Position numbers and translations under genes: made by a program. From Streptomyces sp. NBC_00483 (GTDB lineage: Bacteria; Actinomycetota; Actinomycetes; Streptomycetales; Streptomycetaceae), in contig NZ_CP107880.1 of the NCBI RefSeq assembly GCF_036013745.1, forward strand, positions 62,001-126,000: a DNA stretch of 64,000 nt, read 5' to 3'. This document shows positions 33,743 to 41,972 of the stretch, piece by piece (the first letter of the stretch is position 1; every line of letters starts with the position of its first letter). The notes beneath the pieces are model-generated. The model was not told where the DNA came from. It searched no databases and was given only the letters and a program-made list of their open reading frames with translations.

Positions 33743-35437
33743 ATGACCACCCGGAGCGAACTCCGGCCCCCCGAGGACCACCCCGAACCCGCCGCGGCCT
33801 TCATGCGCCCCGAACGGCTCGCCACCCTCGCCCCGAGCAGACTCAGCGCCAGCCGCTCGCTCATGCACCTGATGACGCGGGAGCGGTGGACGGTCGACCT
33901 CGTCCGCTTCGACATCGACGAGCGCGCCAGGGGCGAGGCGGTGTACCGGGTGCGCACTCCCGGTGCCGTCTTCGACTTCATGGTGTTCTCCTTCGAGCCG
34001 AAGCTCGAGGGGCGTACAGGACGCATCATCGGCACCGACTGGGACATGATGGGCGCGCTCGTCGAGGGCGAGACCACCGACGAGGACCTGCGGGGAACCC
34101 GCGAGGAGATGCCGAAGCTGTACGCGGGGCGGGCCACGCCCGGCAGTCTCGTGTGGTGCCGCTCCAACCGCAGCCTGCGCCTGTTCGACCATGTCATCGA
34201 GCACCTCGTGGCCGGCCGCCAGCCGCGCGTCGCGGAGCTGTGGCCGGTCGGCTATCTGATGCGCAACACCGGCCTGGACGGCAACGGCACCTTCGGCACC
34301 CGCTCCTACGGGGCCCTGGAGGCCGACCATCCGCTGCGTCTGCCGTACCACGCGCAGATGCTCGCCGCGTATCTGATGCGCGAGTTCTCCGTGGACCTCG
34401 TCGAGCACCTGGCCCGCTGCCGCAACCCGCGCGCCGCGCGACTCGACCCGGAACTGCGCCGCTTCCTGGGTCTGGGCAACGGCTCCGCGCTCGGCCTCGT
34501 CTTCTTCGCCAACAACCATCCGGTGCTGCTCGACCGCTGGCTCACCCTGCGCCGCACGGCGGTCGCCGAGGCCCGCCGGATCCCGGTGGTGCCGGGCTCG
34601 GCGGAGGCGGACCGGGCCGCCGAACTCCTGGCGCGCGCGGTCGACTTCCACGACCAGGACCCGCTCACGTACCACGACTTCACGGCCTCGTCCGTGGTGG
34701 CGGACGGGCTGCGCGTCCTCGTCGAGCGGCTGGCGGGCGCCGGGTCCGACGCCGTCTTCGGTGATCTGCTCGGCGGGCTTCCGGACGACCTGGTGTGTCA
34801 GGAGGCCGTGGAGGTGTTCGACGCCGTCCTGCTCGAACTGCGCCCGGAGCACACCGACGCCCTGCTGCGCCATCAGCCCGCGGACGAGACGCTGCGCCAC
34901 CGTCCGCAGGACACCGTCACGGAACTGCGGGACCTGCTCACCCGCGAGTACGCCTGGGCCCTCGCCCACGACCTGGACGACCCTGACCAGCGGCACTTCC
35001 GCTGGTACAAGTCGCGGGATGCCGAGGAGCCGCGCCGCGGTCCTGTCGAGGAGGTGCCCGGCGGCTTCGAGTGGGCGCTGGATCTGCCCGGTGACATCCA
35101 GCGGCTCGCCGCGGCCCTCGACGCGGTGCCTGGTGACACGCTCGTCGGCGAATTCCTCGCCGAACATCCCGAGGAGCGCTGGACGGTGACCCGGGCACAG
35201 GGACTTGCGGGCCGTCACCACCACTCGCCGCACATGAACATGCTGGCCAAGGACTTCGTCCCGGTGCACGTCGTGCGATTGATGAACGCCGCGTTCCACG
35301 GCCTGGACAAGACCGTGGACGCCTTCGGTCGCAGCGTGCTCGGCCTCCTCTTCCACGGCGCGCCGACCCGCGCGGATCTGGCCGAGGGGCGCGCCTTCGA
35401 CTGGATCTACCCCCGCCGCCCCGAGGAGCGTGACTGA
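33743..35437 (+). CDS. Unrecognised 564-residue protein of the IclR/M19 cassette
   Basis: I do not recognise a family. The protein is soluble, without signal peptide or membrane segments. It has a run of dense charged and hydrophobic alternation. Possible conserved points are FDFMVFSFEPKLEGRTGRIIGTDWDMMGAL (near 75-110), MRNTGLDGNGTFGTRSY (near 170-190) and a His-rich GRHHHSPHMNMLAKDFVPVHVVRLMNAAFHGLD near 488-520, which could bind a metal or contribute to a catalytic site. AAGGGAG precedes ATG 33743. It lies 46 bases after IclR and 2 bases before the next gene, so it belongs to this operon. An enzyme in the same pathway as the dipeptidase is my best inference. Confidence 0.75.
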   Translation: MTTRSELRPPEDHPEPAAAFMRPERLATLAPSRLSASRSLMHLMTRERWTVDLVRFDIDERARGEAVYRVRTPGAVFDFMVFSFEPKLEGRTGRIIGTDWDMMGALVEGETTDEDLRGTREEMPKLYAGRATPGSLVWCRSNRSLRLFDHVIEHLVAGRQPRVAELWPVGYLMRNTGLDGNGTFGTRSYGALEADHPLRLPYHAQMLAAYLMREFSVDLVEHLARCRNPRAARLDPELRRFLGLGNGSALGLVFFANNHPVLLDRWLTLRRTAVAEARRIPVVPGSAEADRAAELLARAVDFHDQDPLTYHDFTASSVVADGLRVLVERLAGAGSDAVFGDLLGGLPDDLVCQEAVEVFDAVLLELRPEHTDALLRHQPADETLRHRPQDTVTELRDLLTREYAWALAHDLDDPDQRHFRWYKSRDAEEPRRGPVEEVPGGFEWALDLPGDIQRLAAALDAVPGDTLVGEFLAEHPEERWTVTRAQGLAGRHHHSPHMNMLAKDFVPVHVVRLMNAAFHGLDKTVDAFGRSVLGLLFHGAPTRADLAEGRAFDWIYPRRPEERD

Positions 35438-35439
35438 TC

Positions 35440-36177
35440 GTGACCTCAACTCCCCATACGCGTAAGCCCACTTCGACGGTCAATGTCTCGCTGCGCGAGT
35501 GCCGTCTGGTGACCGGCCGCGTGCTGCGCACACTCGGTGTGCCGCGCGGCGCGGTGCCCGCCGCCCGCGACACGACCGTCGTCGCGCAGGCCCTCGGCCT
35601 CGACGCGCTGCGCCGGCTGCACGACGACACGGACGTTCTCCGCGCGACCGCCGCACTGCGGAGCCACCGGCGCGCGGACGGCCCCGACACCGCCGTCGAC
35701 GCCCGCGGCCGCCACGCGCTGGTCGCCGCGCCCGACCTCCTCGACCTGGCCGTGGCGCTGACCCACCGCCACGTGAAGGCCCGCATCACCGTGACGGATG
35801 TCGCGCGACCGGAGCTGCTCGACGTACTGCCCGTGCAGGCAGCCGAGTTCGGTGTGGCGCTCACGGTCAGCGGTGGCGGCCTGGTGCTGGACTGCGCCCC
35901 GCTGCAGGACCCGGCACCCGCCCCGGAGTCCCCCTTGGACCACGTGCTGCACCACGGCCTCGACGTGTCCGCCGACCTGTGGTGGAGCCTGTTCCACCTC
36001 GGCAACGAGGCCCTGACCCCGGACTCGGACCTGTCGCGGCAGCACACCGGACGCTCGGTGTTCGACGAGAGCGGCCGGATCGTCGGCGAGGTCGGCGAGG
36101 ACTGGGCCGCCAAGCCGGCGGGCCAGGCACAGACCCAGGCCCAGGCGCAGGACCCCATACTCAGCGACGGAAGGTGA
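35440..36177 (+). CDS. Unrecognised 245-residue protein (possible DUF3726-like)
   Basis: GTG 35440 lies 2 bases after the preceding stop, so translation is probably coupled. The protein has an N-terminal helical segment (15-50, VNVSLRECRLVTGRVLRTLGVPRGAVPAARDTTVVAQALGL). That segment faintly recalls DUF3726 or the N-terminus of Ldh2-type dehydrogenases. A middle alpha/beta part follows, and the tail is Gln/Ala-rich (QAQTQAQAQ). No catalytic motif is obvious. It may be a partner subunit of the 564-residue protein. The family suggestion is weak. Confidence 0.65.
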   Translation: MTSTPHTRKPTSTVNVSLRECRLVTGRVLRTLGVPRGAVPAARDTTVVAQALGLDALRRLHDDTDVLRATAALRSHRRADGPDTAVDARGRHALVAAPDLLDLAVALTHRHVKARITVTDVARPELLDVLPVQAAEFGVALTVSGGGLVLDCAPLQDPAPAPESPLDHVLHHGLDVSADLWWSLFHLGNEALTPDSDLSRQHTGRSVFDESGRIVGEVGEDWAAKPAGQAQTQAQAQDPILSDGR

Positions 36178-36181
36178 CGGC

Positions 36182-37156
36182 GTGCTCTACATCGACGGCC
36201 TCGAATGCAGCCTCTACGACCGCGAGGTCTTCCAGGAGCTCCGCGCGGGTCAACTCGCCTGCGTGACACCCACGTTGGCGTTCTGGGAGAACGCCACGGA
36301 AACGATGGACGAGATCGGCCGCTGGCGCGACCTGGAGCGCGAGAACACCGACCTGATCCGCATCGCCCGCACCGCCGACGACATCGAGCAGGCCCACCGC
36401 GACGGTCGCACCGCCGTCCTCCTCGGCACCCAGAACTCCTCGCCGATCGAGGACCGCATCCGCTTCCTGGAACTGTTCCACGACATGGGCCTGCGGGTCA
36501 TGCAGCTCACGTACAACAACCAGAACGCCATCGGCGGTTCCTGCTACGAGCCCGAGGACAGCGGCCTGTCCCGGTTCGGGCGCGAGGTCGTCCAGGAGAT
36601 GAACCGGCTGGGCATGGTCGTGGACCTCTCCCACGTCGGCGAGCGCACCGGGCTCGACGCCATCAGGGTCTCAGAGCGGCCGGTCGCCGTCACGCACGCC
36701 AACCCTCGCTCCCTGTACGACCACCCGCGCAACAAGGGCGACGAGCTGCTCAAGGCGCTCGCGGCCGGCGGCGGCATGCTCGGCCTCGCCACGTACCGCA
36801 ACATCAGCGGGCCGTGGGCGGGCAGCCGCGAGGAGTGGTGCGACATGGTGCGCCGCACCGTCGACCTGATCGGCATCGACCACGTCGGCATCGGCACCGA
36901 CCTGAGCCGCAAGAGCGGCGAACCGGAACTCCAGTGGATGCGCAAGGGCCGCTGGACCCGCACCGAGCAGCGCGGCGCCTCCCTCTCCGGCACCCAGACC
37001 AAGGCCCCGCCGATCACCTGGATGGAGTCCACCGCCGACTTCCCGGCCCTGGCCCAATGCCTGTCGGAGCACGCCGGGTTCGACGAGGACGAGGTCGCCA
37101 AGATCATGGGCGGCAACTGGCTGCGCTTCTACCGGCAGGTCCTCAAGCCGGCCTGA
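36182..37156 (+). CDS. Membrane (renal) dipeptidase, peptidase family M19
   Basis: A 324-residue metallopeptidase. Recognisable M19 segments are LLGTQNSSPIEDRIRFLELFHDMGLRVMQLTYNNQNAIGGSCYEP (zinc-ligand Glu and the family NxxN region), MGMVVDLSHVGERT-like LGMVVDLSHVGERTG, VAVTHANPRSLYDHPRNKGDELL and HVGIGTDLS. The N-terminal metal motif normally written DGHxD is replaced by DGLECS, so the first zinc site may be altered. GTG 36182 follows GGAAGGTGA. M19 enzymes also cleave dehydropeptides and occur in betaine and methylamine catabolic clusters. Substrate unknown. Confidence 0.86.
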   Translation: MLYIDGLECSLYDREVFQELRAGQLACVTPTLAFWENATETMDEIGRWRDLERENTDLIRIARTADDIEQAHRDGRTAVLLGTQNSSPIEDRIRFLELFHDMGLRVMQLTYNNQNAIGGSCYEPEDSGLSRFGREVVQEMNRLGMVVDLSHVGERTGLDAIRVSERPVAVTHANPRSLYDHPRNKGDELLKALAAGGGMLGLATYRNISGPWAGSREEWCDMVRRTVDLIGIDHVGIGTDLSRKSGEPELQWMRKGRWTRTEQRGASLSGTQTKAPPITWMESTADFPALAQCLSEHAGFDEDEVAKIMGGNWLRFYRQVLKPA

Positions 37157-37295
37157 CCCCTCCCCCTGTAGTACCCACCGCCCCACCCGCCGGGGCGTGG
37201 TCCGCCATGCCCCGGCGTCCCCGCACCACCTCAAGGAGCCCCCTCTCCCCGACCCCACCACGTCACCCCCGGCGTGGCCCCGAAGGGCGGTCATC

Positions 37296-38702
37296 GTGAC
37301 CCCACAGACCTCCACCCCACCCCACCAACTGACCGGCGCCGCCCGCGAGGTGGCGGCCCGGCTCGACCGGCTGCCGTTCACCCGCGTCCAGCGCGGCATC
37401 CTCCTCAAGGGCGGCCTGAGCACCACCTTCGACGGCATGGACAACGGGATCGTCTCGTTCCTGCTGCCCATCGTGGCCGGTGTCTTCGCGCTCTCCGGCC
37501 TGGAACAGGGGCTGCTCGGCAGCTCCTCCCTCATCGGCGCCGTGCTCGGCGCGCTGCTCGTCGGCTTCATCGGCGACCGCACCGGCCGGCGCAATCTCCT
37601 CGTCTGGTCGATGACCGTCTACAGCGCGGCGATGATCCTCGGCGCGTTCTCCCCCGACGCCTTCGTGCTGGTCGCCACCCGCATCGTCGGCGGCGTCGCC
37701 ATCGGCATCAACGCCAACATCGTGATGCCGTACCTGGCGGAGTTCTCGCCGCCGTCCCGGCGCGGTCACTTCGTCGGCTCGCTCGCCGGGTTCTTCGCGT
37801 TCGGCTATGTACTGGCCGCGCTGATCGGCTACTTCATCATCCAGGCCTTCGACGGCGGCTGGCGCATCGCGCAGATCGTCGTCGGCCTCCCGATCATCCT
37901 GGCCGTGTTCTGGCGGCGCAGTCTGCCCGAGTCACCGCGCTATCTGGTCTCGCGCGGGCGGGTGGACGAGGCCCTCGCCGAGGTGGAGCGCCTGGAGGCC
38001 AAGGTCCGCAAGGCCACCGACGCCCCGTTGCCCGAGCCGGCGCCCACAGGGCACGCGGCGACTTCGGCCCCGCCGACCGACCAACCGACGGGCCTCGCCC
38101 GCTTCCTGGCCCTGTGGCGTCCGCCGCTGCTGCGGCAGACCGGACTCGTCTGGGTGCTCTGGTTCTGCTTCAGCTTCGTCTACTACGGCTTCCTGGTCTT
38201 CCTTCCGACGCTCCTGGTCGACCGGGGCTTCTCCATCAGCGAGAGCTTCGGCTACTCCATCCTCATCGAGGTCGCCCAGGTCGCCGGCTACTACCCGGCG
38301 GCCGTCCTGTCCGAGCGCCTCGACCGCAAGTGGAGCATCGTCATCTTCCTGCTGGCGGGCGCCCTGGCCGCGCTCGGTGCCGCGACGACCCACAGCGACG
38401 CGGTCGTGATCGTGTGCAGCGTGGCGCTCGCGTTCTTCCTCAACGGCGCCTACGCGCCCCTGTACACGTACACGCCCGAGGTCTACCCGACGTGGATCCG
38501 CGGCACGGGCGTCGGCGCGTCCGCCGTCTTCAGCCGTATCGGCGCGGCCCTGGCCCCGATCGTCCTCGGCGCCGCCTACACCTCGCTCACGTTCGTCGGC
38601 GTGTTCCTGCTGCTGTGCGCCGTGATCGTGATCGCGGTGGTGGCGGTCGCCGTGTTCGGTACATCGACGCGGGACCGGAGCCTGGAGGACATCACCGCCT
38701 GA
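37296..38702 (+). CDS. MFS transporter, sugar/metabolite:proton symporter type
   Basis: A 468-residue 12-helix transporter. Signature pieces are FDGMDNGIVSFLLPIV in helix 1, GDRTGRRN between helices 2 and 3, PYLAEFSPPSRRGHFVG, and PESPRYLVSRGR before a charged central loop. The C-terminal half has YTYTPEVYPTWIRGTGVGASAVFSRIGA. It resembles 4-hydroxybenzoate/niacin or sugar porter-type importers. GTG 37296 was picked because GAAGGG lies 8 bases upstream; the longer frame begins in the M19 downstream region. It is the last gene of the IclR cassette and likely imports the dipeptidase substrate. Confidence 0.85.
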   Translation: MTPQTSTPPHQLTGAAREVAARLDRLPFTRVQRGILLKGGLSTTFDGMDNGIVSFLLPIVAGVFALSGLEQGLLGSSSLIGAVLGALLVGFIGDRTGRRNLLVWSMTVYSAAMILGAFSPDAFVLVATRIVGGVAIGINANIVMPYLAEFSPPSRRGHFVGSLAGFFAFGYVLAALIGYFIIQAFDGGWRIAQIVVGLPIILAVFWRRSLPESPRYLVSRGRVDEALAEVERLEAKVRKATDAPLPEPAPTGHAATSAPPTDQPTGLARFLALWRPPLLRQTGLVWVLWFCFSFVYYGFLVFLPTLLVDRGFSISESFGYSILIEVAQVAGYYPAAVLSERLDRKWSIVIFLLAGALAALGAATTHSDAVVIVCSVALAFFLNGAYAPLYTYTPEVYPTWIRGTGVGASAVFSRIGAALAPIVLGAAYTSLTFVGVFLLLCAVIVIAVVAVAVFGTSTRDRSLEDITA

Positions 38703-38703
38703 A

Positions 38704-38742
38704 GCCCGGTGCGCAGGCGTCAGCCCCGGTGCGCAGCGATCA
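38704..38742. repeat. Two-copy tandem duplication over the GH1 stop codon
   Basis: CCCGGTGCGCAG occurs at 38705-38716 and 38725-38736 (period 20). Both copies are followed by a TCA. The second copy is the C-terminal codons of the beta-glucosidase, and the first lies just past its TGA (38720-38722). Confidence 0.8.
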
Positions 38743-40099
38743 GCTTCCGGTACCAGTGGTAGCTGTCCTTCGGCGTGCGCTCCTGGGTGTCGTAGTCGAC
38801 GCGGACGATGCCGAACCGCTTCGCGTACCCGAGGGCCCACTCGAAGTTGTCGAGCAGCGACCACACGTAGTAGCCGCGCACGTCGACGCCCGCGTCCATC
38901 GCCGCGCGCAGCGCCGTGAGGTGGCTGTGCAGGTAGGTGACGCGGTCGGTGTCGTGCACGGCGCCGTCGGCGGCCGGTTCGTCGTGTTCGGCGGTGCCGT
39001 TCTCGGTGATGTGGATCGGCGGGAGGGCGCTGCCGTACCGGGCCTTCAGCGTGGTCAGCAGGTCGGTGAAGGACTCGGGGACGACGGGCCAGCCCATCGC
39101 CGTGCGCCGCACGCCGGGGTAGGGGCGCTCCTCGTACCGGTTGTCGGTGGCGACGCGCCGCGTCGGGTCCGGCTCCCGGTACGGGGCGTCGGCGACCACG
39201 ATCGGCCGGTAGTAGTTGACGCCGAGGAAGTCGAGCGGCTGCCCGATGAGGTCGAGGTCGCCTGCGCGGCGGAAGTCCTGGCGGGCGATGAGTTCGCCCC
39301 AGGTGTCGTCCTCCGTCGTCGGGTAGCGGCCTGCGAGGATCGGCTCCGTCCAGACGAGGTTGTGCTGGGTGTCGGCGCGGACGGCGGCCGCGCGGTCGGC
39401 GTCCGTGTCGGCGGCGGGGACGTTGCGGTCGAGGTTGAGGGTGATGCCCGCCTCGCGCACGCCCGCGGCCCGCAGCGCCTTCATCGCCAGGCCGTGGCCG
39501 ACGAGCAGGTGGTGTGCCGCTGCCAGGGCGCCGGTGCCTTCCTGGGCTCCGGGCGCGTGGCGGCCCACCGAGTAGCCGAGGAAGGCGCTGCACCAGGGCT
39601 CGTTGAGGGTGATCCAGCGCGGGACGCGGTCGGCGAGGTGCTCGGCGACGATCGCCGCGTATTCGCCGAACCGCTCGGCGGTCTCGCGGACCCGCCAGCC
39701 TCCGCGGTCCTCCAGTGCCTGCGGAAGGTCCCAGTGGTAGAGCGTGGCGGCCGGCTCGATGCCCGCCTCCAGCAGTTCGTCGACGAGCCGCGAGTAGAAG
39801 TCGAGGCCCTTCGGGTTGGCGGGGCCCTCCCCCGTCGGCTGGATGCGCGGCCAGGCGATCGAGAAGCGGTACGAGTCGACGCCGAGGTCGCGCAGCAGTG
39901 CCACGTCCTCGGGGTAGCGGTGGTAGTGGTCGCAGGCCACGTCGCCGGTGTCGCCCTCGTGCGTGCGGCCGGGGGTGTGACTGTAAGTGTCCCAGATGGA
40001 GGGGCCGCGGCCGTCCTCCTTCGCGGCTCCCTCGATCTGGTACGAGGCGGTGGCCGCGCCGAAGACGAAGCGTTCCGGGAACACGGGCAGGTCGTTCAT
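38720..40099 (-). CDS. GH1 beta-glucosidase
   Basis: A 459-residue cytosolic glycosidase that hydrolyses beta-glucosides. Family 1 signatures: FVFGAATASYQIEGA near the N-terminus, acid/base Glu167 in TLNEPW, nucleophile Glu366 in ITENGT, and GYYVWSLLDNFEW near the C-terminus. The length is standard. It is the last gene of the sugar ABC operon, 78 bases after the MalG-type permease. It is well placed to release glucose from an oligosaccharide brought in by that importer, with the divergent alpha-xylosidase removing xylosyl branches. Confidence 0.93.
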   Translation of the reverse strand: MNDLPVFPERFVFGAATASYQIEGAAKEDGRGPSIWDTYSHTPGRTHEGDTGDVACDHYHRYPEDVALLRDLGVDSYRFSIAWPRIQPTGEGPANPKGLDFYSRLVDELLEAGIEPAATLYHWDLPQALEDRGGWRVRETAERFGEYAAIVAEHLADRVPRWITLNEPWCSAFLGYSVGRHAPGAQEGTGALAAAHHLLVGHGLAMKALRAAGVREAGITLNLDRNVPAADTDADRAAAVRADTQHNLVWTEPILAGRYPTTEDDTWGELIARQDFRRAGDLDLIGQPLDFLGVNYYRPIVVADAPYREPDPTRRVATDNRYEERPYPGVRRTAMGWPVVPESFTDLLTTLKARYGSALPPIHITENGTAEHDEPAADGAVHDTDRVTYLHSHLTALRAAMDAGVDVRGYYVWSLLDNFEWALGYAKRFGIVRVDYDTQERTPKDSYHWYRKLIAAHRG

Positions 40100-40106
40100 G
40101 AACAGC

Positions 40107-40182
40107 CTTACTTGAAGTGACTTACTTGAACTGACTTACTCACGGAGACCGACTCGCGGAGACCGACTCGCGGAGACCTACT
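40107..40182. repeat. 14-bp-period tandem repeats around the MalG-type permease stop
   Basis: CTTACTTGAAGTGA (40107-40120) and CTTACTTGAACTGA (40121-40134) are a near-identical pair. After CTTACT, three 14-base units follow: CACGGAGACCGACT, CGCGGAGACCGACT and CGCGGAGACCTACT (40141-40182). The last covers the permease TAG (40178-40180). Confidence 0.85.
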
Positions 40183-41002
40183 TGATGGATCCGCCGGTGA
40201 TCCCGGCGGCGATGTACTTCTGGGCGAGGACGAGCAGCACGGCGGCGGGGATCGCCGACAGGACGGACGCGGCCATGACGGACCCCCAGTCCCCGACGTG
40301 CGCGCCGATGTACTGGTAGATGCCGAGCGTGACGGGCTTGACGTCGTCGGTGGTGTTCAGCGTGAGCGCGAACATGAAGTCGCTCCACGCGTACAGGAAG
40401 GAGAAGAGGCCCGCGGTGATCAGGGAGTTGCGGCTCATCGGCAGGACGACCTGGACGAAGGTGCGCAGCTTGCCCGCGCCGTCGGCCTCGGCCGCCTCGA
40501 TGACCTCCTTCGGGATCGCCACCATGAAGGAGCGCATGAGGACGATGGCGAAGGGGATGCCGAGCGAGGCGTCGGCGAGCATCAGGCCGAAGTAGGAGTT
40601 GACCAGGCCCATATCGACGTACGCGCTGTAGAGGGCGTTGGCGATGACGATGCCCGGCACCATCTGCGTGATGAGTGTGCCGAAGACGATGGTGCGGCTG
40701 CCGCGCAGCCGGAACTGGGCGAGCCCGTACGCGGCGGGCGCAGCAATCGCCAGGCAGATGACGACGGCGCCGAGCGCGACGGCGAGCGAGGTGAGCAGGT
40801 GGCCGCCCTGCTCGGTGATGGCCGATGTGAAGCCGGACAGATCGAGCGAGTGCGGTACGGGCGAGACCTCGAGCAGTCCCGACTCCGGTTGCAGCGCCGT
40901 GTTGATCATCCAGTACAGCGGGAACAGCATCACGCCGAGGATGACGATCCCGGCGACGGTGGCGCCCCAGCGCCGCCCGGACGTGGTGGTGGCGTTCGCC
41001 AT
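40178..41002 (-). CDS. Sugar ABC transporter permease, MalG/CUT1 type
   Basis: A 274-residue inner-membrane permease with six spans. The first is near 14-34 and the EAA signature is in the fourth loop (KEVIEAAEADGAGKLRTFVQVVLPMSRNSLI, about 185-215). ATG 41002 (MANATTTSG) lies 5 bases after the preceding gene's stop. A GTG 9 bases earlier is an alternative. It pairs with the MalF-type permease and the binding lipoprotein. As in other Streptomyces CUT1 importers, there is no ATPase gene in the operon, so a shared MsiK-like ATPase elsewhere is likely. Confidence 0.92.
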   Translation of the reverse strand: MANATTTSGRRWGATVAGIVILGVMLFPLYWMINTALQPESGLLEVSPVPHSLDLSGFTSAITEQGGHLLTSLAVALGAVVICLAIAAPAAYGLAQFRLRGSRTIVFGTLITQMVPGIVIANALYSAYVDMGLVNSYFGLMLADASLGIPFAIVLMRSFMVAIPKEVIEAAEADGAGKLRTFVQVVLPMSRNSLITAGLFSFLYAWSDFMFALTLNTTDDVKPVTLGIYQYIGAHVGDWGSVMAASVLSAIPAAVLLVLAQKYIAAGITGGSIK

Positions 41003-41007
41003 GCCGG

Positions 41008-41958
41008 TCACTTCCCCTCGGAGCGGTTGGCCCGCAGGTAGAACACCGCGAAGACGGCGGAGATGAGGATGAGGACGTTGCCGACGACGGCGCCCGCGCC
41101 GAAGTCGAGCTGGACGAAGGAGTTCTGGTACGTGAGGGTGCCGAGCGTCTGGGTGGCGTCGGCGGGGCCGCCGTCGGTGAGGGCGAGGATCAGGTCGAGG
41201 ATCTTCACCGTCGACATGAAGCCGAGGACGAGCACGACCGTGATGACGGGCTTGAGCAGCGGCAGCGTGATCGAGCGGAAGGTGCGCCAGGCGGACGCGC
41301 CGTCCAGGGAAGAGGCTTCGTACAGCTCCTTGGGGATCTCCTGGAGCCCGCCGTAGAGGATCACCATGTTGAACGGGATGCCGATCCAGATGTTCACCAT
41401 GACCACGGAGAACAGGGCCATGCCGGGGCTGGTCAGCCACGGCGTGGCGCCACCCAGGCCGATGGTCTCGGCGAAGGAGTTGAGGACGCCGGTGTCCTGG
41501 TCGAGGATCCGGCGCCACACGATGCCGGAGACGACCATCGGAACGAGCCAGGGCAGCAGGATCAGCGAGCGCAGGAAGCCGTTCAGCGGGAACCGCTTGG
41601 TGAAGAAGACGGCGAGCGCGAGGCCGATGCCGAACTGGCCGATCAGCGAGCCGATCGTGAAGACGATGGTGTGCCACAGCGCCTTGCCGAAGAGGTCGTC
41701 GTGGAAGACCTTGCTCCAGTTGTCGGTGCCGTTGAAGGGGGACTTGCCGTCGAAGAACGTGGACGGCGAGAAGTCCTGGAAGCTCATCACGACGTTGCGG
41801 ACGAGCGGGTAGCCGAAGAACAGAAGCATAAAGACGACGGCTGGGGCGATGAACCCCCACTGGCTCAGCCTGCGGCGGCGCCTCGCGCGCGCCGGGTCGG
41901 TCTTCTTCTGAACTGCCGTGCGCTGAACGGAGGGCGCGGTGGCCGTGGTGGTCGACAT
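41008..41958 (-). CDS. Sugar ABC transporter permease, MalF/CUT1 type
   Basis: A 316-residue permease. A basic N-terminus with ARARRRRRLSQW precedes the first span (36-55). The signature EAA loop is KELYEASSLDGASAWRTFRSITLPLLKP (about 210-240). ATG 41958 was chosen because GGGGGA lies upstream and the longer frame overlaps the binding-protein gene. It is the middle gene of the binding protein, MalF-type, MalG-type and GH1 operon. Confidence 0.92.
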   Translation of the reverse strand: MSTTTATAPSVQRTAVQKKTDPARARRRRRLSQWGFIAPAVVFMLLFFGYPLVRNVVMSFQDFSPSTFFDGKSPFNGTDNWSKVFHDDLFGKALWHTIVFTIGSLIGQFGIGLALAVFFTKRFPLNGFLRSLILLPWLVPMVVSGIVWRRILDQDTGVLNSFAETIGLGGATPWLTSPGMALFSVVMVNIWIGIPFNMVILYGGLQEIPKELYEASSLDGASAWRTFRSITLPLLKPVITVVLVLGFMSTVKILDLILALTDGGPADATQTLGTLTYQNSFVQLDFGAGAVVGNVLILISAVFAVFYLRANRSEGK

Positions 41959-41972
41959 GACGGTTGTCCCCC

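Noticed and set aside
37197..37295. Longer N-terminus for the MFS transporter of the IclR cassette
   Set aside because: Sequence is Pro/Ser-rich with no ribosome site; GTG at 37296 with GAAGGG upstream is better.
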